Shown: positions 8,677-20,803, counted from the first letter of the stretch. The stretch is DNA of 64,000 nucleotides from an uncultured Kangiella sp. (GCA_947503435.1 CANNDL010000003.1:186001-250000); one strand, 5' to 3'. The notes: generated by a model from the sequence alone, not told the origin. Numbers and translations: made by a program.

Positions 8677-9069
8677 CTAAGAATCGAAATTTCCTTCATT
8701 AAGGATTTGCCAAAGTTCTACCTTGTTTCCTTCGGGATCCATAAACCAAGCAAACTTACCGTAAGACTCCTCACAAGGGTCACCCACAAGTTCACCGCCA
8801 TTGGTTTCTACTTGCTTAAGACACTCATCTATATCATCCACAATCAAATTGATCATGTATGGCTTATCTGAAGGCGAGAAATAATCGGTATCCTCTTTAA
8901 ATGGCCCCCAAACCGTACAAGCACCTTTTGGTGCTTTTTCATGCATAAAGCTTGAGCCGCCATAGCTTTCTTCGATGTCGAAACCCAACGTTTCCTTATA
9001 CCATTTACCTAAGGCATCCCTATCTTTCGATCTAAAAAATACCCCGCCAATTCCTAACGCCTTACCCAT
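8677..9069 (-). CDS. VOC-family (glyoxalase/bleomycin-resistance fold) protein
   Basis: A 130-aa cytoplasmic protein with both VOC half-domains. The N-terminal half has VFFRSKDRDALGKWYKETLG and the C-terminal half has MINLIVDDIDECLKQVETNG and WFMDPEGNKVELWQ. The closing Glu of KVELWQ is a usual metal ligand. It is a distinct sequence from the VOC gene at 6292. The rhodanese lipoprotein gene ends only 11 nt upstream on the same strand, so the two may be one transcript. Substrate unknown. Confidence 0.88.
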   Translation of the reverse strand: MGKALGIGGVFFRSKDRDALGKWYKETLGFDIEESYGGSSFMHEKAPKGACTVWGPFKEDTDYFSPSDKPYMINLIVDDIDECLKQVETNGGELVGDPCEESYGKFAWFMDPEGNKVELWQILNEGNFDS

Positions 9070-9080
9070 TAAATTTCTCC

Positions 9081-9803
9081 TTACATGGTTTCAAGTGTGT
9101 CTAGAGCATTATGCAACTCTTTTTGATTAATCCCATTAATGACATTGGTAAACCCTTGTTGCTCCAACATGGTTTTTGCCAATCCCGAACGACGACCACT
9201 ACGGCAATAAACGTAAATTTCCGTATCTTTAGATAATTCTAAGGTCAGAATTGTATTATCAATAGTTTCGAAATTAAGGTTTATAGCATTAGGATAATGT
9301 CCAGCTTGATATTCTTTCTCTGTACGAACATCGATGATGACTCTATCTGGCTTAGATTTTTCCGATTTTTTAATACTTAAATGGGCTAAGTATTGATTAG
9401 GGTCTATTTTAATATTGGTTGCTGGATAAGGTTTAATATCAAGCAATTTAATCTCATAGCCATTAATTACAGACGATTTTGGGTATTCATCGCCACCATG
9501 AGTATTTAGGGCCAAAGTTTCTGCAGAGGACTTGCCTGTGACTAAGAAAACACCCTGAGCATTACCCGCCCATGCACACTGTACGCCTTTGGGACAGCGA
9601 GAATCACCCGCTAGCTGCATGAATTCAATAGTAAAATCATGCCACTTAACCTGCTGATTTAATTGCAAATTAACAGATGATTCTGCAATTGCAGGATTAT
9701 CTTTGGGAGCTTCTTCTGTAACCATTTGCTCTTTAGAGCAAGCAGTAAAAAAAACAATGAGGAATGAAAATGATAAATAACGAATAAACATAACTACGGG
9801 CAT
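9081..9803 (-). CDS. Lipoprotein with C-terminal rhodanese domain
   Basis: A 240-aa protein. The N-terminus is a lipoprotein signal with a lipobox-like FFTAC and the lipidated Cys near residue 22. The start could be Met1 or the in-frame Met5 (ATG at 9791). Residues about 45-140 form a beta-rich domain with CPKGVQCAWAGNA, a motif common to a family of small envelope proteins of unknown function. Residues about 155-235 are a rhodanese domain with the active-site loop YCRSGRRSG and its Cys, implying sulfur transfer or sulfide binding at the membrane. The fusion is unusual, and the physiological partner is unknown. Confidence 0.85.
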   Translation of the reverse strand: MPVVMFIRYLSFSFLIVFFTACSKEQMVTEEAPKDNPAIAESSVNLQLNQQVKWHDFTIEFMQLAGDSRCPKGVQCAWAGNAQGVFLVTGKSSAETLALNTHGGDEYPKSSVINGYEIKLLDIKPYPATNIKIDPNQYLAHLSIKKSEKSKPDRVIIDVRTEKEYQAGHYPNAINLNFETIDNTILTLELSKDTEIYVYCRSGRRSGLAKTMLEQQGFTNVINGINQKELHNALDTLETM

Positions 9804-9871
9804 TTATAAAACATCTGCCCATTCTGTAAGGACTAGGGCTTGAGATCAAGCCCCTTTTTGTATCGGTATAA

Positions 9872-11552
<1,681 letters not shown>

Positions 11553-11565
<13 letters not shown>

Positions 11566-12893
11566 TGGGCTTTTCCTCTATTACGTTGTCTGATCCAATT
11601 CAATTTCTCAGCGATTTTCTTTTCTAACCCTCTATCCACTGGCTGATAATATTCCACTTCGCCCTTTTCTTGTGGAAAGTAAACCTGCCCTGCCGAATGG
11701 GCATCAGGCTCATCATGGTCATATCGATAACCAGTACCGTAATCTAACTCCTTCATCAGCTTGGTTGGAGCATTGCGAATGTGCATGGGGACTTCATAAG
11801 TTGGATCGGATTTCACATCGGACATAGCAGCTTTATAGCCCATATAAACAGCGTTGCTTTTAGCCGCACAAGCTAAATAGGTTAGAGCCTGGGCTATTGC
11901 CAACTCCCCTTCGGGACTACCTAAGCGCTCCTGAACATCCCATGCATTTAATGCAATCGACAAACCACGAGGATCAGCGTTACCAATATCTTCACTTGCC
12001 ATTCGGACGACGCGACGAGCTACATACAAAGGATCAACACCACCATCTAACATTCGACAAAACCAATATAGAGCCGCATCCGGATTCGAGCCACGAACAG
12101 ACTTATGTAGTGCCGAAATTTGATCATAAAATTGCTCACCGCCTTTATCAAAGCGTCGCAACGATTGGGTAAGCGTTTCTCCTAAAACTTGCTGATTGAT
12201 AGCCCAAGGTTGTTCTTGCGACATTGCTAACTCACTGGCAATTTCTAAGAAGTTCAATAAGCGACGACCATCACCATCAGCAGACTCTATCAGAATATCT
12301 TTACAGGTTTGATCAATACTTATTTCAAATTGTCCTAAGCCTTTTTCTTGATCAGCTAAGGCATGATCAATTAACTCTGAGAGTGCTTGATGAGATAGAT
12401 CTTTTAAAACAAAAACACGAGCACGAGACAATAAAGCGTTATTTAATTCAAAAGATGGATTTTCAGTAGTTGCGCCAATAAAAGTTACAGTACCATCTTC
12501 CACAAAGGGCAAAAACGCATCTTGTTGAGCTTTGTTAAAACGATGTACCTCATCAACAAATAAAATGGTCTGCTTACCTTGAGACTGATATTGCTTCGCC
12601 TCTTCTACCGCAGCTCGAATATCTTTAACGCCCGCTAAAACGGCAGAAATAGTAATAAAATGCGCATTGGAATTATGCGCAATCAAACGAGCTAAAGTAG
12701 TTTTACCGGTTCCAGGAGGCCCCCAGAAGATTAAGGAAAATGGTCTTTTGGAATCTATGGCTTGGCGAAGCGGCTTACCCTCGCCTAATAGATGTTCTTG
12801 GCCAACATATCCATCAAGAGTATTTGGCCGCATTCTATCGGCCAAAGGAATGTTTACATTAGACTCTTGGAATAAATTGGATTGTTGACTCAT
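11553..12893 (-). CDS. rarA: Replication-associated recombination protein A (MgsA/RarA AAA+ ATPase)
   Basis: A 446-aa clamp-loader-like AAA+ ATPase that acts at stalled replication forks. Walker A is [13 protein letters not shown] (residues about 57-70), Walker B is [16 protein letters not shown], and the sensor region [21 protein letters not shown] is intact. The C-terminal tetramerisation domain ends in [16 protein letters not shown], a family mark. The start lies 3 nt after the lolA stop, and the 3' end overlaps crcB. Confidence 0.96.
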
Positions 12894-12896
12894 CTT

Positions 12897-13607
12897 TTAG
12901 TTAATTGCTTTAACTGCTTCAGTATCAATAATTTGAGGCGGTTGAGTAATATCCGCTTCGCTCTCAATAATAGTGTTTCTAGAGTCAATCAAATCGATAC
13001 CAACTGGTGGGATAAACTTAAAGAAATCTTCTGGTAACTCTTGATTATATTTTTGCTCGCTAAACTCAACAATTGTCGCCTGCCCTAAGTTATCTTTAAC
13101 CTGGAATGCTACAAAATGGTCGCCCTTAAACTCCATCAACATTGACTCAAATAAAGATTCTTCTGATTTTGGTCTTAAATGGTATATAACACTTCCTTCT
13201 GCATCATCCTGAACTTGAGCAATTAAGTAATCATTAACTAATGTGTCTCCAGCATTACTCAATAAAGCCGCAGGTGAATTATCAAAAGATTCATCTAAAT
13301 TTGAAACATTAATTTGTTCTATATCCTTATCAAATTGCCAAAGGTTCATACCATCAGAAATAATCTCTTGTTCGTATGGCTCACTTACAGTCCATTTAAA
13401 TTTTTTCGGGGGTTGTATTTGAAAGCTACCTTTCGAACTGTCTAACTCTGTTCCTAATTCATCTATCACAACCTGCGAAAAGCTAGCCTGCATAGACTCA
13501 ATCTTGGATAACTTGGATTGCAGCTCTTCAGCCGCTCCCGCAAAAATATTAACCGAAGCCAAACTAACAACGCCTATACTTATAGTTTTTATTAAATTCT
13601 TTATCAT
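12897..13607 (-). CDS. lolA: Outer-membrane lipoprotein carrier protein
   Basis: A 236-aa periplasmic chaperone that takes lipoproteins from LolCDE and hands them to LolB. There is a signal peptide of about 23 residues (MIKNLIKTISIGVVSLASVNIFAGA). The LolA core is clear (MQASFSQVVIDELG, GSFQIQPPKKFKWTVSEPYEQEI, DGMNLWQFDKDIEQ). It is somewhat longer than E. coli LolA because of a C-terminal tail of about 30 residues. It sits between ftsK and rarA in the conserved order. Confidence 0.93.
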   Translation of the reverse strand: MIKNLIKTISIGVVSLASVNIFAGAAEELQSKLSKIESMQASFSQVVIDELGTELDSSKGSFQIQPPKKFKWTVSEPYEQEIISDGMNLWQFDKDIEQINVSNLDESFDNSPAALLSNAGDTLVNDYLIAQVQDDAEGSVIYHLRPKSEESLFESMLMEFKGDHFVAFQVKDNLGQATIVEFSEQKYNQELPEDFFKFIPPVGIDLIDSRNTIIESEADITQPPQIIDTEAVKAIN

Positions 13608-13676
13608 TTCAAAACCTTAGCCGTAACATGACAGCTATTACTATTCTTACTTATGGTATAACCTTTATAAACTGAA

Positions 13677-16001
13677 CTAATCCTTAATTGGCGGTGGCGC
13701 TAACACTTCACGAGTTCCATTGGAGCCCATCTCACTAACAATTCCTGCCGCTTCCATGGCCTCCACCATTCTTGCGGCGCGGTTATAACCAATTTTCAAA
13801 CGACGTTGAATTCCCGAAATTGAAGCGCGACGCGATTCAGTCACTATGGCAACGGCTTGGTCGAATAGTTCGTCTTGCTCGCTATCATCTTCGCCAGCCA
13901 TACCAGGCATGCCCGGCACTGGAACCTCGCTAGTGCCTTGAATAATAGCATCTAAATAGTCTGGCTCTCCTCGACGCTTCCAATCTTCTACTACTCGATG
14001 AACTTCATCATCATCTACAAAAGCACCGTGAACACGAGTCGGAATGCTGGTTCCACCTGGTAGATACAACATATCCCCCATGCCCAAGAGTTGTTCGGCA
14101 CCTGTTTGATCAAGAATCGTTCGCGAATCAATTTTTGAAGATACTTGAAATGCCATACGCGAAGGAATATTAGCTTTAATTAAACCCGTAATGACATCCA
14201 CTGAAGGTCTCTGCGTGGCAAGAATTAAGTGGATACCTGCCGCACGGGCTTTTTGTGCAATTCGTGCAATTAACTCTTCAACTTTCTTGCCAACAATCAT
14301 CATCATGTCCGCAAGTTCATCAATTACCACCACAATTGAAGGAAGTTTTTCCAAAGTAGGTGGTTCTTCTTCTAAGCCATCCGTCGGCTGCCACAACGGA
14401 TCAGGAATTGGTTCGCCTTTATCAATCGCATCGACAATCTTTTTGTTATAGCCTGCTAAATTTCTAACACCCATCGCGGACATCAGGCGATAACGACGTT
14501 CCATTTCGCCTACTGACCAACGTAGCGCATTAGCGGCGTCTTTCATGTCCGTCACCACTTCGCACAATAGATGCGGAATGCCCTCATAAACACTTAATTC
14601 CAGCATTTTGGGGTCGATCATGATTAATCGTAAATCTTCAGGCGTAGCTTTATAAAGCATACTGATAATCATGGCGTTAACACCTACTGATTTACCAGAA
14701 CCGGTGGTACCAGCTACCATAAGGTGCGGCATTTTGGCCATATTGACCACCACAGGATTACCAGCAATATCTTTACCAAGAGCCATGGATAGCGGCGCTT
14801 TAGACTTTTCAAAGGCTTCTGAGGCAATCACTTCACGTAATCGTACAATTTCACGATTCTCATTTGGGATTTCAATACCAACAAAAGTTTTGCCTGGGAT
14901 CACTTCAACCACACGCACTGACATAGTTGATAAAGAACGAGCTAAATCTTGAGCTAAGTTTGTGATTTTGCTGACTTTAACACCAGGTGCCAAGTCAATT
15001 TCAAAGCGTGTAATTACTGGCCCCGGGTGAACTTCCATCACCTGAACTTCTACTCCGAAGTCTTTAAGTTTTAATTCCAGTAAACGAGACATGGCTTCCA
15101 GAGCCTCTGAAGAAACTGAATACTTAGGTGGCTCTGGCGCATCCAATAACTCAAACTCAGGCATTGGAGTTACTGGGCCATCGAAAAGAGGCTTTTGTTG
15201 TTTTTTAGCTTGTGCCTGCTGGACTTTTTTGCTCGGCGCTATTGGTGCTACTTTAGGTTCAATTTTAACGGGTTTACGTGCTTCAACTTTCGCTTTTTCT
15301 TGTTTAAAGGTTTGTTGGCGTTTTACCACCACTTGTTTAACTTCTTTTTGCTCTGCGCGTTTTTCCTTAGTCGCTACAAACCAAGCTTTCAGCTTATTCC
15401 AACCATTTAGAGTTAATTCACCAGTTTTATCCATTAAAGACATCCAAGAAATGCCCATAAACAGGGTTAAGCCTGATAAAAATAACGCTAGCAACATCAG
15501 AGTTGTACCGTACAAGCCAAGACCTTCCAGAACACTCGAAATCAATGATTGCCCGAGAATACCTCCAGAAGAGTAACTAGGTTGAATCGAAGGATCGAAG
15601 AAATGTAGACTTGATAAGCCAGCTCCCGCTAAAATTGCCATTAAAAGACCCGCGCTTTTAACTAGCCAAAAGCTCTTCGGATGAGAGTTTTCAATCTTAC
15701 GACCGCTATAAATCAGGTAGCCAAAATAACCCACAATTAAAGGAACCAGGTAGGCTAAGTAACCAAAAAGATGCAAAAAGAAATCAGCAAACCAAGCTCC
15801 AGACTTGCCCGCTAAATTTTGAACCCTTTGGCCATTACCGTTAGTAAAGGAGCCTGGATCGTTATGGTTATAAGATACCAGTGCTAAGAATAAGAAGATC
15901 GCCAAAGTGATTAGCAGGATCATACCGCCTTCACTCAGTCGTTTTCTTAATAAGGCTTTAGTTTCTGGCTCTTGTTTTGCTTTTTTGGTTGCTTGTGTCA
16001 C
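13677..16001 (-). CDS. ftsK: DNA translocase FtsK
   Basis: A 774-aa septal DNA pump that clears the chromosome terminus and activates XerCD at dif. Four to five membrane helices lie in residues about 25-190. A short basic linker rich in K, Q and A spans about 205-275, much shorter than in E. coli. The motor domain has Walker A GTTGSGKS at 431-438 and Walker [12 protein letters not shown]. The C-terminal gamma winged helix, which reads KOPS, is present ([19 protein letters not shown]). It lies downstream of lrp and upstream of lolA. Confidence 0.97.
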   Translation of the reverse strand: MTQATKKAKQEPETKALLRKRLSEGGMILLITLAIFLFLALVSYNHNDPGSFTNGNGQRVQNLAGKSGAWFADFFLHLFGYLAYLVPLIVGYFGYLIYSGRKIENSHPKSFWLVKSAGLLMAILAGAGLSSLHFFDPSIQPSYSSGGILGQSLISSVLEGLGLYGTTLMLLALFLSGLTLFMGISWMSLMDKTGELTLNGWNKLKAWFVATKEKRAEQKEVKQVVVKRQQTFKQEKAKVEARKPVKIEPKVAPIAPSKKVQQAQAKKQQKPLFDGPVTPMPEFELLDAPEPPKYSVSSEALEAMSRLLELKLKDFGVEVQVMEVHPGPVITRFEIDLAPGVKVSKITNLAQDLARSLSTMSVRVVEVIPGKTFVGIEIPNENREIVRLREVIASEAFEKSKAPLSMALGKDIAGNPVVVNMAKMPHLMVAGTTGSGKSVGVNAMIISMLYKATPEDLRLIMIDPKMLELSVYEGIPHLLCEVVTDMKDAANALRWSVGEMERRYRLMSAMGVRNLAGYNKKIVDAIDKGEPIPDPLWQPTDGLEEEPPTLEKLPSIVVVIDELADMMMIVGKKVEELIARIAQKARAAGIHLILATQRPSVDVITGLIKANIPSRMAFQVSSKIDSRTILDQTGAEQLLGMGDMLYLPGGTSIPTRVHGAFVDDDEVHRVVEDWKRRGEPDYLDAIIQGTSEVPVPGMPGMAGEDDSEQDELFDQAVAIVTESRRASISGIQRRLKIGYNRAARMVEAMEAAGIVSEMGSNGTREVLAPPPIKD

Positions 16002-16072
16002 TAATTTTATACCTTTATTTTTAGCTCATTCTACGCATTCTTAGACTAATACCCAATAACAACTTGCTACAC

Positions 16073-16573
16073 TTATACCGAAATTGGCAAATTATGAGTT
16101 TCCTTTACTTCTTCCATCACCATATAAGAACGTGATGCACTAACGCCTGGCAATGTAAGTAAAGTTTCTCCTAATAATTTACGATAAGCCTGCATATCCG
16201 CTACTCGAGCTTTGAGCAAATAATCAAAGTCACCAGAAACTAAATGGCATTCCAAAATCATGGATAAGCCCATTACTGCAGACTTGAATTCTTCAAATAC
16301 ATCAGGAGAAGTTCGGGAAAGCCGAATCTCGACAAATACCAGCAAAGAAGCTGCCAGTTTCATAGGGTTAAGTCGCGCGCTATAACCGTCAATAAAGCCA
16401 TTCGCTTCCAGTCGCTTTACCCGCTCTAGGCACGGAGTCGCACTAAGCCCCACTTTTTTTGCTAACTCTACGTTGGATATACGACCATTGTTCTGCAGTT
16501 CATTCAAGATCCGCAAATCAATTCGATCCAATATTTGTTTACTGGCACTGTGTGTTTTCAGAGTATTTTTCAC
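16073..16573 (-). CDS. lrp: Leucine-responsive regulatory protein
   Basis: A 166-aa Lrp/AsnC regulator. The N-terminal helix-turn-helix (ILNELQNNGRISNVELAKKVGLSATPCLERVKRLEANGFI) is followed by the RAM/AsnC ligand and oligomer domain with ECHLVSGDFDYLLKARV. The close match to E. coli Lrp over the HTH, and its place directly upstream of ftsK as in E. coli, favour Lrp proper. It is divergent from ald, and a 15-bp sequence resembling the Lrp consensus lies between them, suggesting control of alanine dehydrogenase. A first-in-frame ATG start is used. Confidence 0.93.
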   Translation of the reverse strand: MKNTLKTHSASKQILDRIDLRILNELQNNGRISNVELAKKVGLSATPCLERVKRLEANGFIDGYSARLNPMKLAASLLVFVEIRLSRTSPDVFEEFKSAVMGLSMILECHLVSGDFDYLLKARVADMQAYRKLLGETLLTLPGVSASRSYMVMEEVKETHNLPISV

Positions 16574-16620
16574 TGCAATTTTTAAATATATAGTTATTTA
16601 TACTACACAAAGCCAATATT

Positions 16621-16635
16621 TAGCAAATAAATCTA
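16621..16635. promoter_or_regulatory. Candidate Lrp-binding box between lrp and ald
   Basis: The sequence tagcaaataaatcta matches 13 of 15 positions of the published E. coli Lrp consensus (YAGHAWATTWTDCTR). It is embedded in a very AT-rich divergent promoter region. An ald -10-like TATAAT lies 13 bp further at 16648-16653, so the site is well placed to control ald, lrp or both. Confidence 0.5.
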
Positions 16636-16647
16636 CTTAAAGGCCAT

Positions 16648-16653
16648 TATAAT
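16648..16653 (+). promoter_or_regulatory. Candidate -10 box of the ald promoter
   Basis: A consensus TATAAT hexamer lies 69 bp before the ald ATG. No good -35 box stands 16-18 bp upstream, which would fit a promoter that needs an activator such as Lrp. An imperfect inverted repeat around 16661-16687 (CTCTCTATTA / ACTATTGAGAG) lies in the predicted leader. Confidence 0.45.
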
Positions 16654-16721
16654 AGCGCAACTCTCTATTAGAGCCACTATTGAGAGAATTAATCAATTTA
16701 TCATCCTATTGGAGACGTATT

Positions 16722-17840
16722 ATGTTAATTGGGGTACCTAAAGAAATAAAAAATCATGAGTACCGAGTAGGTATGGTTCCTGGAAGTGTGCGCGAATTAA
16801 TCGCTCATGGTCACCAGGTTGTAGTTGAACATAATGCTGGTAGTGGTATTGGGTTCACCGATGCAGATTATCAAGCAGTAGGCGCTACGGTTGTAGCTTC
16901 GGCGGAAGAAGTATTTGCGCAAGCTGACATGATCGTGAAAGTAAAAGAGCCTTTAGCGGAAGAACGTGCTCGCCTTCGCGAAGGACAAATCTTATTTACT
17001 TATTTGCACTTGGCACCAGATATGCCTCAAACCGAAGACTTAGTAAAATCTGGCGCCGTTTGCATTGCTTACGAAACCGTGACTAGTCGCAATGGTGGCT
17101 TACCATTATTAGCACCTATGTCAGAAGTTGCAGGTCGTATGTCGATTCAAGCTGGCGCTGAATGCCTTGAAAAATCTTCAGGCGGACGCGGCATGTTATT
17201 AGGCGGCGTTCCAGGTGTTGCTCCTGCTAAAGTTACCGTAATCGGAGGTGGTGTAGTTGGTACTAACGCCATTAAGATGGCGGTTGGTATGGGCGCTCGC
17301 GTTATCGTTCTTGACCGAAACGTAGACGTACTTCGTCGTATCGATGCAGAGTTCGGCACGCAAGTAGAAACTGTTTATTCAAGTCATGATTCGCTAGAGC
17401 GTCATGTGACTTCTGCTGATCTAGTTATCGGCGGCGTACTAATTCCAGGTGCTGCAGCCCCTAAACTAGTTACTGCTGAAATGGTTACTAAGATGAAACC
17501 AGGTGCAGTATTAGTTGATGTTGCGATTGATCAAGGCGGTTGTTTTGAAACTTCGCATGCTACCACTCATGACGAGCCAACTTTCATCATTGATGACGTG
17601 GTTCATTATTGTGTAGCCAATATGCCAGGCGCGGTTCCAAGAACTTCAACCTTTGCACTAAACAATGCAACCTTGCCTTTCATCATTAACTTGGCAAATA
17701 AAGGCTATAAACAAGCTTTAGCTGATGATGAGCATTTATTGAATGGCTTAAACGTTTATCGCGGCAAAGTAACCGAAGCTTCAGTAGCGCAAAATCTTGG
17801 GTTTGATTTCGTTGAACCTAAGGAAGCATTAGGGCTTTAA
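16722..17840 (+). CDS. ald: Alanine dehydrogenase
   Basis: A 372-aa NAD-dependent enzyme that interconverts L-alanine and pyruvate plus ammonia. The start ATG 16722 gives the standard N-terminus [17 protein letters not shown] and has a GGAG ribosome site 8 nt upstream. A longer in-frame reading from 16680 lacks one. The Lys of the active site ([10 protein letters not shown]), the Rossmann GGGVVGTNA, and the C-terminal [20 protein letters not shown] are intact. It is divergent from lrp, and control by Lrp is likely by analogy with other bacteria. Confidence 0.97.
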   Translation: MLIGVPKEIKNHEYRVGMVPGSVRELIAHGHQVVVEHNAGSGIGFTDADYQAVGATVVASAEEVFAQADMIVKVKEPLAEERARLREGQILFTYLHLAPDMPQTEDLVKSGAVCIAYETVTSRNGGLPLLAPMSEVAGRMSIQAGAECLEKSSGGRGMLLGGVPGVAPAKVTVIGGGVVGTNAIKMAVGMGARVIVLDRNVDVLRRIDAEFGTQVETVYSSHDSLERHVTSADLVIGGVLIPGAAAPKLVTAEMVTKMKPGAVLVDVAIDQGGCFETSHATTHDEPTFIIDDVVHYCVANMPGAVPRTSTFALNNATLPFIINLANKGYKQALADDEHLLNGLNVYRGKVTEASVAQNLGFDFVEPKEALGL

Positions 17841-17861
17841 GTTTTAGTTAGCTTTAGATTG

Positions 17862-17888
17862 AAAACGCCACTTAATGTGGCGTTTTTT
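17862..17888 (+). terminator. Rho-independent terminator of ald
   Basis: The stem AAAACGCCAC/GTGGCGTTTT has a 5-nt loop and continues into a T run, 22 nt past the ald stop. It is a classical intrinsic terminator. Confidence 0.9.
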
Positions 17889-18020
17889 ATAGCTTGAATT
17901 TCAAGCACTTGCCTCCATATCTATAATAATAAAACTAGCAAATAATATATAGACAATTATAGACTTATAATTCTAAGTACAACTTGCTTTTTATCCTTTC
18001 TAATTTTTTGGATCACTTTC

Positions 18021-18284
18021 ATGGTAACGGCTGTTTGGGATTTCTGCTGGAGCTTTGAAGAGTTTTGGTTTGAAACTTATTTACCAGCCACTCCTTACAC
18101 TTGGTTTATTGCTTTATTCTCCATAATCGCTTTCTGGTGGTTTATAGAACTATTTTTAATGGCATTTAATAAAGCTTTTAAATTTTTCAACAGCAGTATG
18201 CTTTCTATTACTTTCGTATTTTTATTGGCTATCATGCGATATTTTATAACTTCAAAATCTACTATGGCTGGACTAAAGGCATAG
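18021..18284 (+). CDS. Hypothetical membrane protein, probably the 5' part of a frame-disrupted gene
   Basis: The open reading frame starts at ATG 18021 and encodes 87 residues with two hydrophobic segments (about residues 25-50 and 58-76), rich in Trp and Phe. The reading becomes unlike a normal C-terminus near its end. A second frame (the -1 frame) opens at 18182 and runs to 18580 with no early start codon. A single protein of about 180 residues is thus likely, broken by one indel in the overlap 18182-18284. I do not recognise the family. The ribosome site is weak. Confidence 0.5.
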   Translation: MVTAVWDFCWSFEEFWFETYLPATPYTWFIALFSIIAFWWFIELFLMAFNKAFKFFNSSMLSITFVFLLAIMRYFITSKSTMAGLKA

Positions 18285-18580
18285 AAAATAAAGAAAGCTT
18301 AATTTTTTATAACCAAGCCGATTATTCCAAATGGGAAACAGTCTCTTTTAAAATCCTTAACAAACACGGAGAACTAGTTGCACGCCCAACGTTTGATTCC
18401 AGTCATTGGATAAACTTCAGAGACTCCATGACTTGCGATAAAGGAATTGATTTCAACTTGTTAAGCCATGATGAATGGAATGAGTTAGACAAACAATACG
18501 AATTATTGATACGGAAAGAGTACGAAAAGATAGGGTTAGATTATGATGATCTAACGAAATACAACAGAGAATTAAAATAA
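18182..18580 (+). pseudogene. 3' continuation of the 18021 gene in the -1 frame
   Basis: The frame is open from 18182 to the TAA at 18578-18580 and reads as normal protein (YYGWTKGIENKESLIFYNQA, later WNELDKQYELLIRKEYEK). The first in-frame ATG is at 18428, so it would encode only 50 residues alone. It looks like the soluble, charged C-terminal part of the membrane protein starting at 18021. I see no canonical slippery heptamer in the overlap, so a mutation or sequencing error is likelier than programmed frameshifting. Confidence 0.5.
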
Positions 18581-18601
18581 ACGATTGTTGTACTTAATAC
18601 G

Positions 18602-18628
18602 CCGAAATCCCACTCATGCATTTCGGCA
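18602..18628. other. Inverted repeat between the broken gene and the csp terminator
   Basis: Arms GCCGAAAT (18602-18609) and ATTTCGGC (18621-18628) are separated by 11 nt. No T run follows on either strand. It may help end transcription from the 18021 gene, but this is weak. Confidence 0.3.
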
Positions 18629-18650
18629 CTTTCTACGTCCTTGTAGATAA

Positions 18651-18678
18651 AAAAAGGCCGCTCAATGAGCGGCCTTTT
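18651..18678 (-). terminator. Rho-independent terminator of the cold-shock gene
   Basis: Stem AAAAAGGCCGCTC / GAGCGGCCTTTTT with a short AT loop. A/T tails on both sides allow it to work in both directions. It lies 25 nt past the csp stop. Confidence 0.9.
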
Positions 18679-18703
18679 TAAAAGATATTCTAAGAAGCTT
18701 AGA

Positions 18704-18910
18704 TTATGCTTTTGTTACGTTTGCAGCTTGAGCGCCTTTAGGGCCTTGCTCAATTTCAAACATTACTTTTTCGCCTTCGTTCAAGCTTTTGAAACCGTCG
18801 CCTTGGATAGCGCGGAAGTGTACGAATACGTCTTCGCCACCTTCTTGCTCGATGAAACCAAAACCTTTAGAATCGTTAAACCATTTTACTGTACCAGTGA
18901 TCTGAGACAT
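18704..18910 (-). CDS. Cold-shock domain protein (CspA/CspE family)
   Basis: A 68-aa OB-fold nucleic-acid chaperone. RNP1 (KGFGFIEQ) and RNP2 (VFVHF) are intact, with the usual start [16 protein letters not shown] 18910 has a strong GGAG 6 nt upstream. A further in-frame ATG at 18922 overlaps that ribosome site and is unlikely. The family melts RNA structure and is often induced by cold. A candidate promoter about 230 nt upstream would give a leader of about 200 nt, as in cspA. Which Csp paralogue this is cannot be told from the window. Confidence 0.95.
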   Translation of the reverse strand: MSQITGTVKWFNDSKGFGFIEQEGGEDVFVHFRAIQGDGFKSLNEGEKVMFEIEQGPKGAQAANVTKA

Positions 18911-19115
18911 AATTTTCTCCATAGCATTTCTGCTAAATAACTTAAATATAAATAGCCTTATGGCTGATAATACTGAAAAACTGACATTTATATTACGATG
19001 TAAAGCGAGCTACTTAACACAGAGGAAATCACAATTGCTTAACAAAACTGACTTGCTTGGGTCGTACCATCGAACTTTTAAACCAAATATAGCTGTTGCT
19101 TAACCAGCAAAACGT

Positions 19116-19143
19116 ACGATACAGTAATTTCGTAAAAAGTAAA
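19116..19143 (-). promoter_or_regulatory. Candidate promoter of the cold-shock gene, with a long 5' leader
   Basis: On the minus strand, TTTACT (19143-19138), a 16-bp spacer and TATCGT (19121-19116) each match sigma-70 at four of six positions. Transcription would begin near 19109, giving a leader of about 200 nt to ATG 18910. The rest of the 335-bp gap up to 19245 contains no gene that I can see. The leader length is what is known for cold-inducible cspA-type genes. Confidence 0.4.
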
Positions 19144-19245
19144 GCAATAAAGCTCTAAAATTCAAACGGTTAGACTATTTAGACTAGTCTTGGTAGTTTA
19201 TTATGGTAAAGCTAATTTGAATCCCTCTTCGGATAGGTGCAGCTA

Positions 19246-19671
19246 ATGACAAAAGCAAATAAAACCCAACCTAATGATGCAAGCGTATTAGACTTTCTCA
19301 ATGCTGTTGAACATAGCAAGAGGCGCGAAGACAGTTTAAGAATTTTAGACATGATGAGCGAAATCACCGGCGAAAAACCGACCATGTGGGGAGAATCTAT
19401 TGTGGGTTTTGGTCAATTCTCCTATAAGTACAAAACTGGTCGAACTGGCGAATGGTTTTATACAGGCTTCTCTCCGAGAAAACAGAACCTCACTCTCTAC
19501 ATTATGGACGGCTTTAAAAAGCGCCCTGAATTGCTCGAGAAAATCGGCAAATGCAAAACTAGCGTAGCCTGTTTATATATCAACAAACTCGAAGACGTAG
19601 ATGAAAAGATTTTACGACAGGTAATTAAAGAATCTGCTGAATACGTAAAAGAGAATCAATCTGCCTGTTAA
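19246..19671 (+). CDS. DUF1801 domain protein
   Basis: A 141-aa cytoplasmic protein. I place the start at ATG 19246 (MTKANKTQPNDASV), preferred over an in-frame GTG 9 nt earlier. It carries DUF1801 features: RREDSLRILDMMSEITGEKPTMWGESIVGFGQFSYKYKTGRTGEWFYTGFSPRKQNLTLY is the family core. DUF1801 proteins have no agreed activity. The fold relates to the YdhG/iron-chaperone-like group. It is a single gene between csp and trxB, and no neighbour gives a clue to function. Confidence 0.85.
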   Translation: MTKANKTQPNDASVLDFLNAVEHSKRREDSLRILDMMSEITGEKPTMWGESIVGFGQFSYKYKTGRTGEWFYTGFSPRKQNLTLYIMDGFKKRPELLEKIGKCKTSVACLYINKLEDVDEKILRQVIKESAEYVKENQSAC

Positions 19672-19732
19672 TCTGTTTTATAGCTTTGCTATCAAAGTCA
19701 TTGATATTTTCTATAGCTTAAATTAATCATGA

Positions 19733-20758
<1,026 letters not shown>

Positions 20759-20778
20759 ACTAGCAGTTTATTAATATT

Positions 20779-20803
20779 AAGGGCGCATAGCGCCCTTTTT
20801 TAA
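20779..20803 (+). terminator. Rho-independent terminator of trxB
   Basis: Stem AAGGGCGC/GCGCCCTT with a short loop followed by TTTT, 21 nt past the trxB stop. Confidence 0.9.

Noticed and set aside
9836-9853. Palindrome GGGCTTGAGATCAAGCCC after serS
   Set aside because: The T run lies on the plus-strand side, but the genes here are read from the minus strand, where no T run follows. I do not call it a terminator of serS.
15091-15576. A 161-aa open frame on the plus strand inside ftsK
   Set aside because: It is antisense to the conserved ftsK linker and membrane region, with odd composition and no ribosome site. It is a shadow of ftsK.
18182-18284. Programmed -1 frameshifting in the 18021 gene
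   Set aside because: No slippery heptamer or clear downstream structure was found in the overlap. A mutation or read error is simpler.
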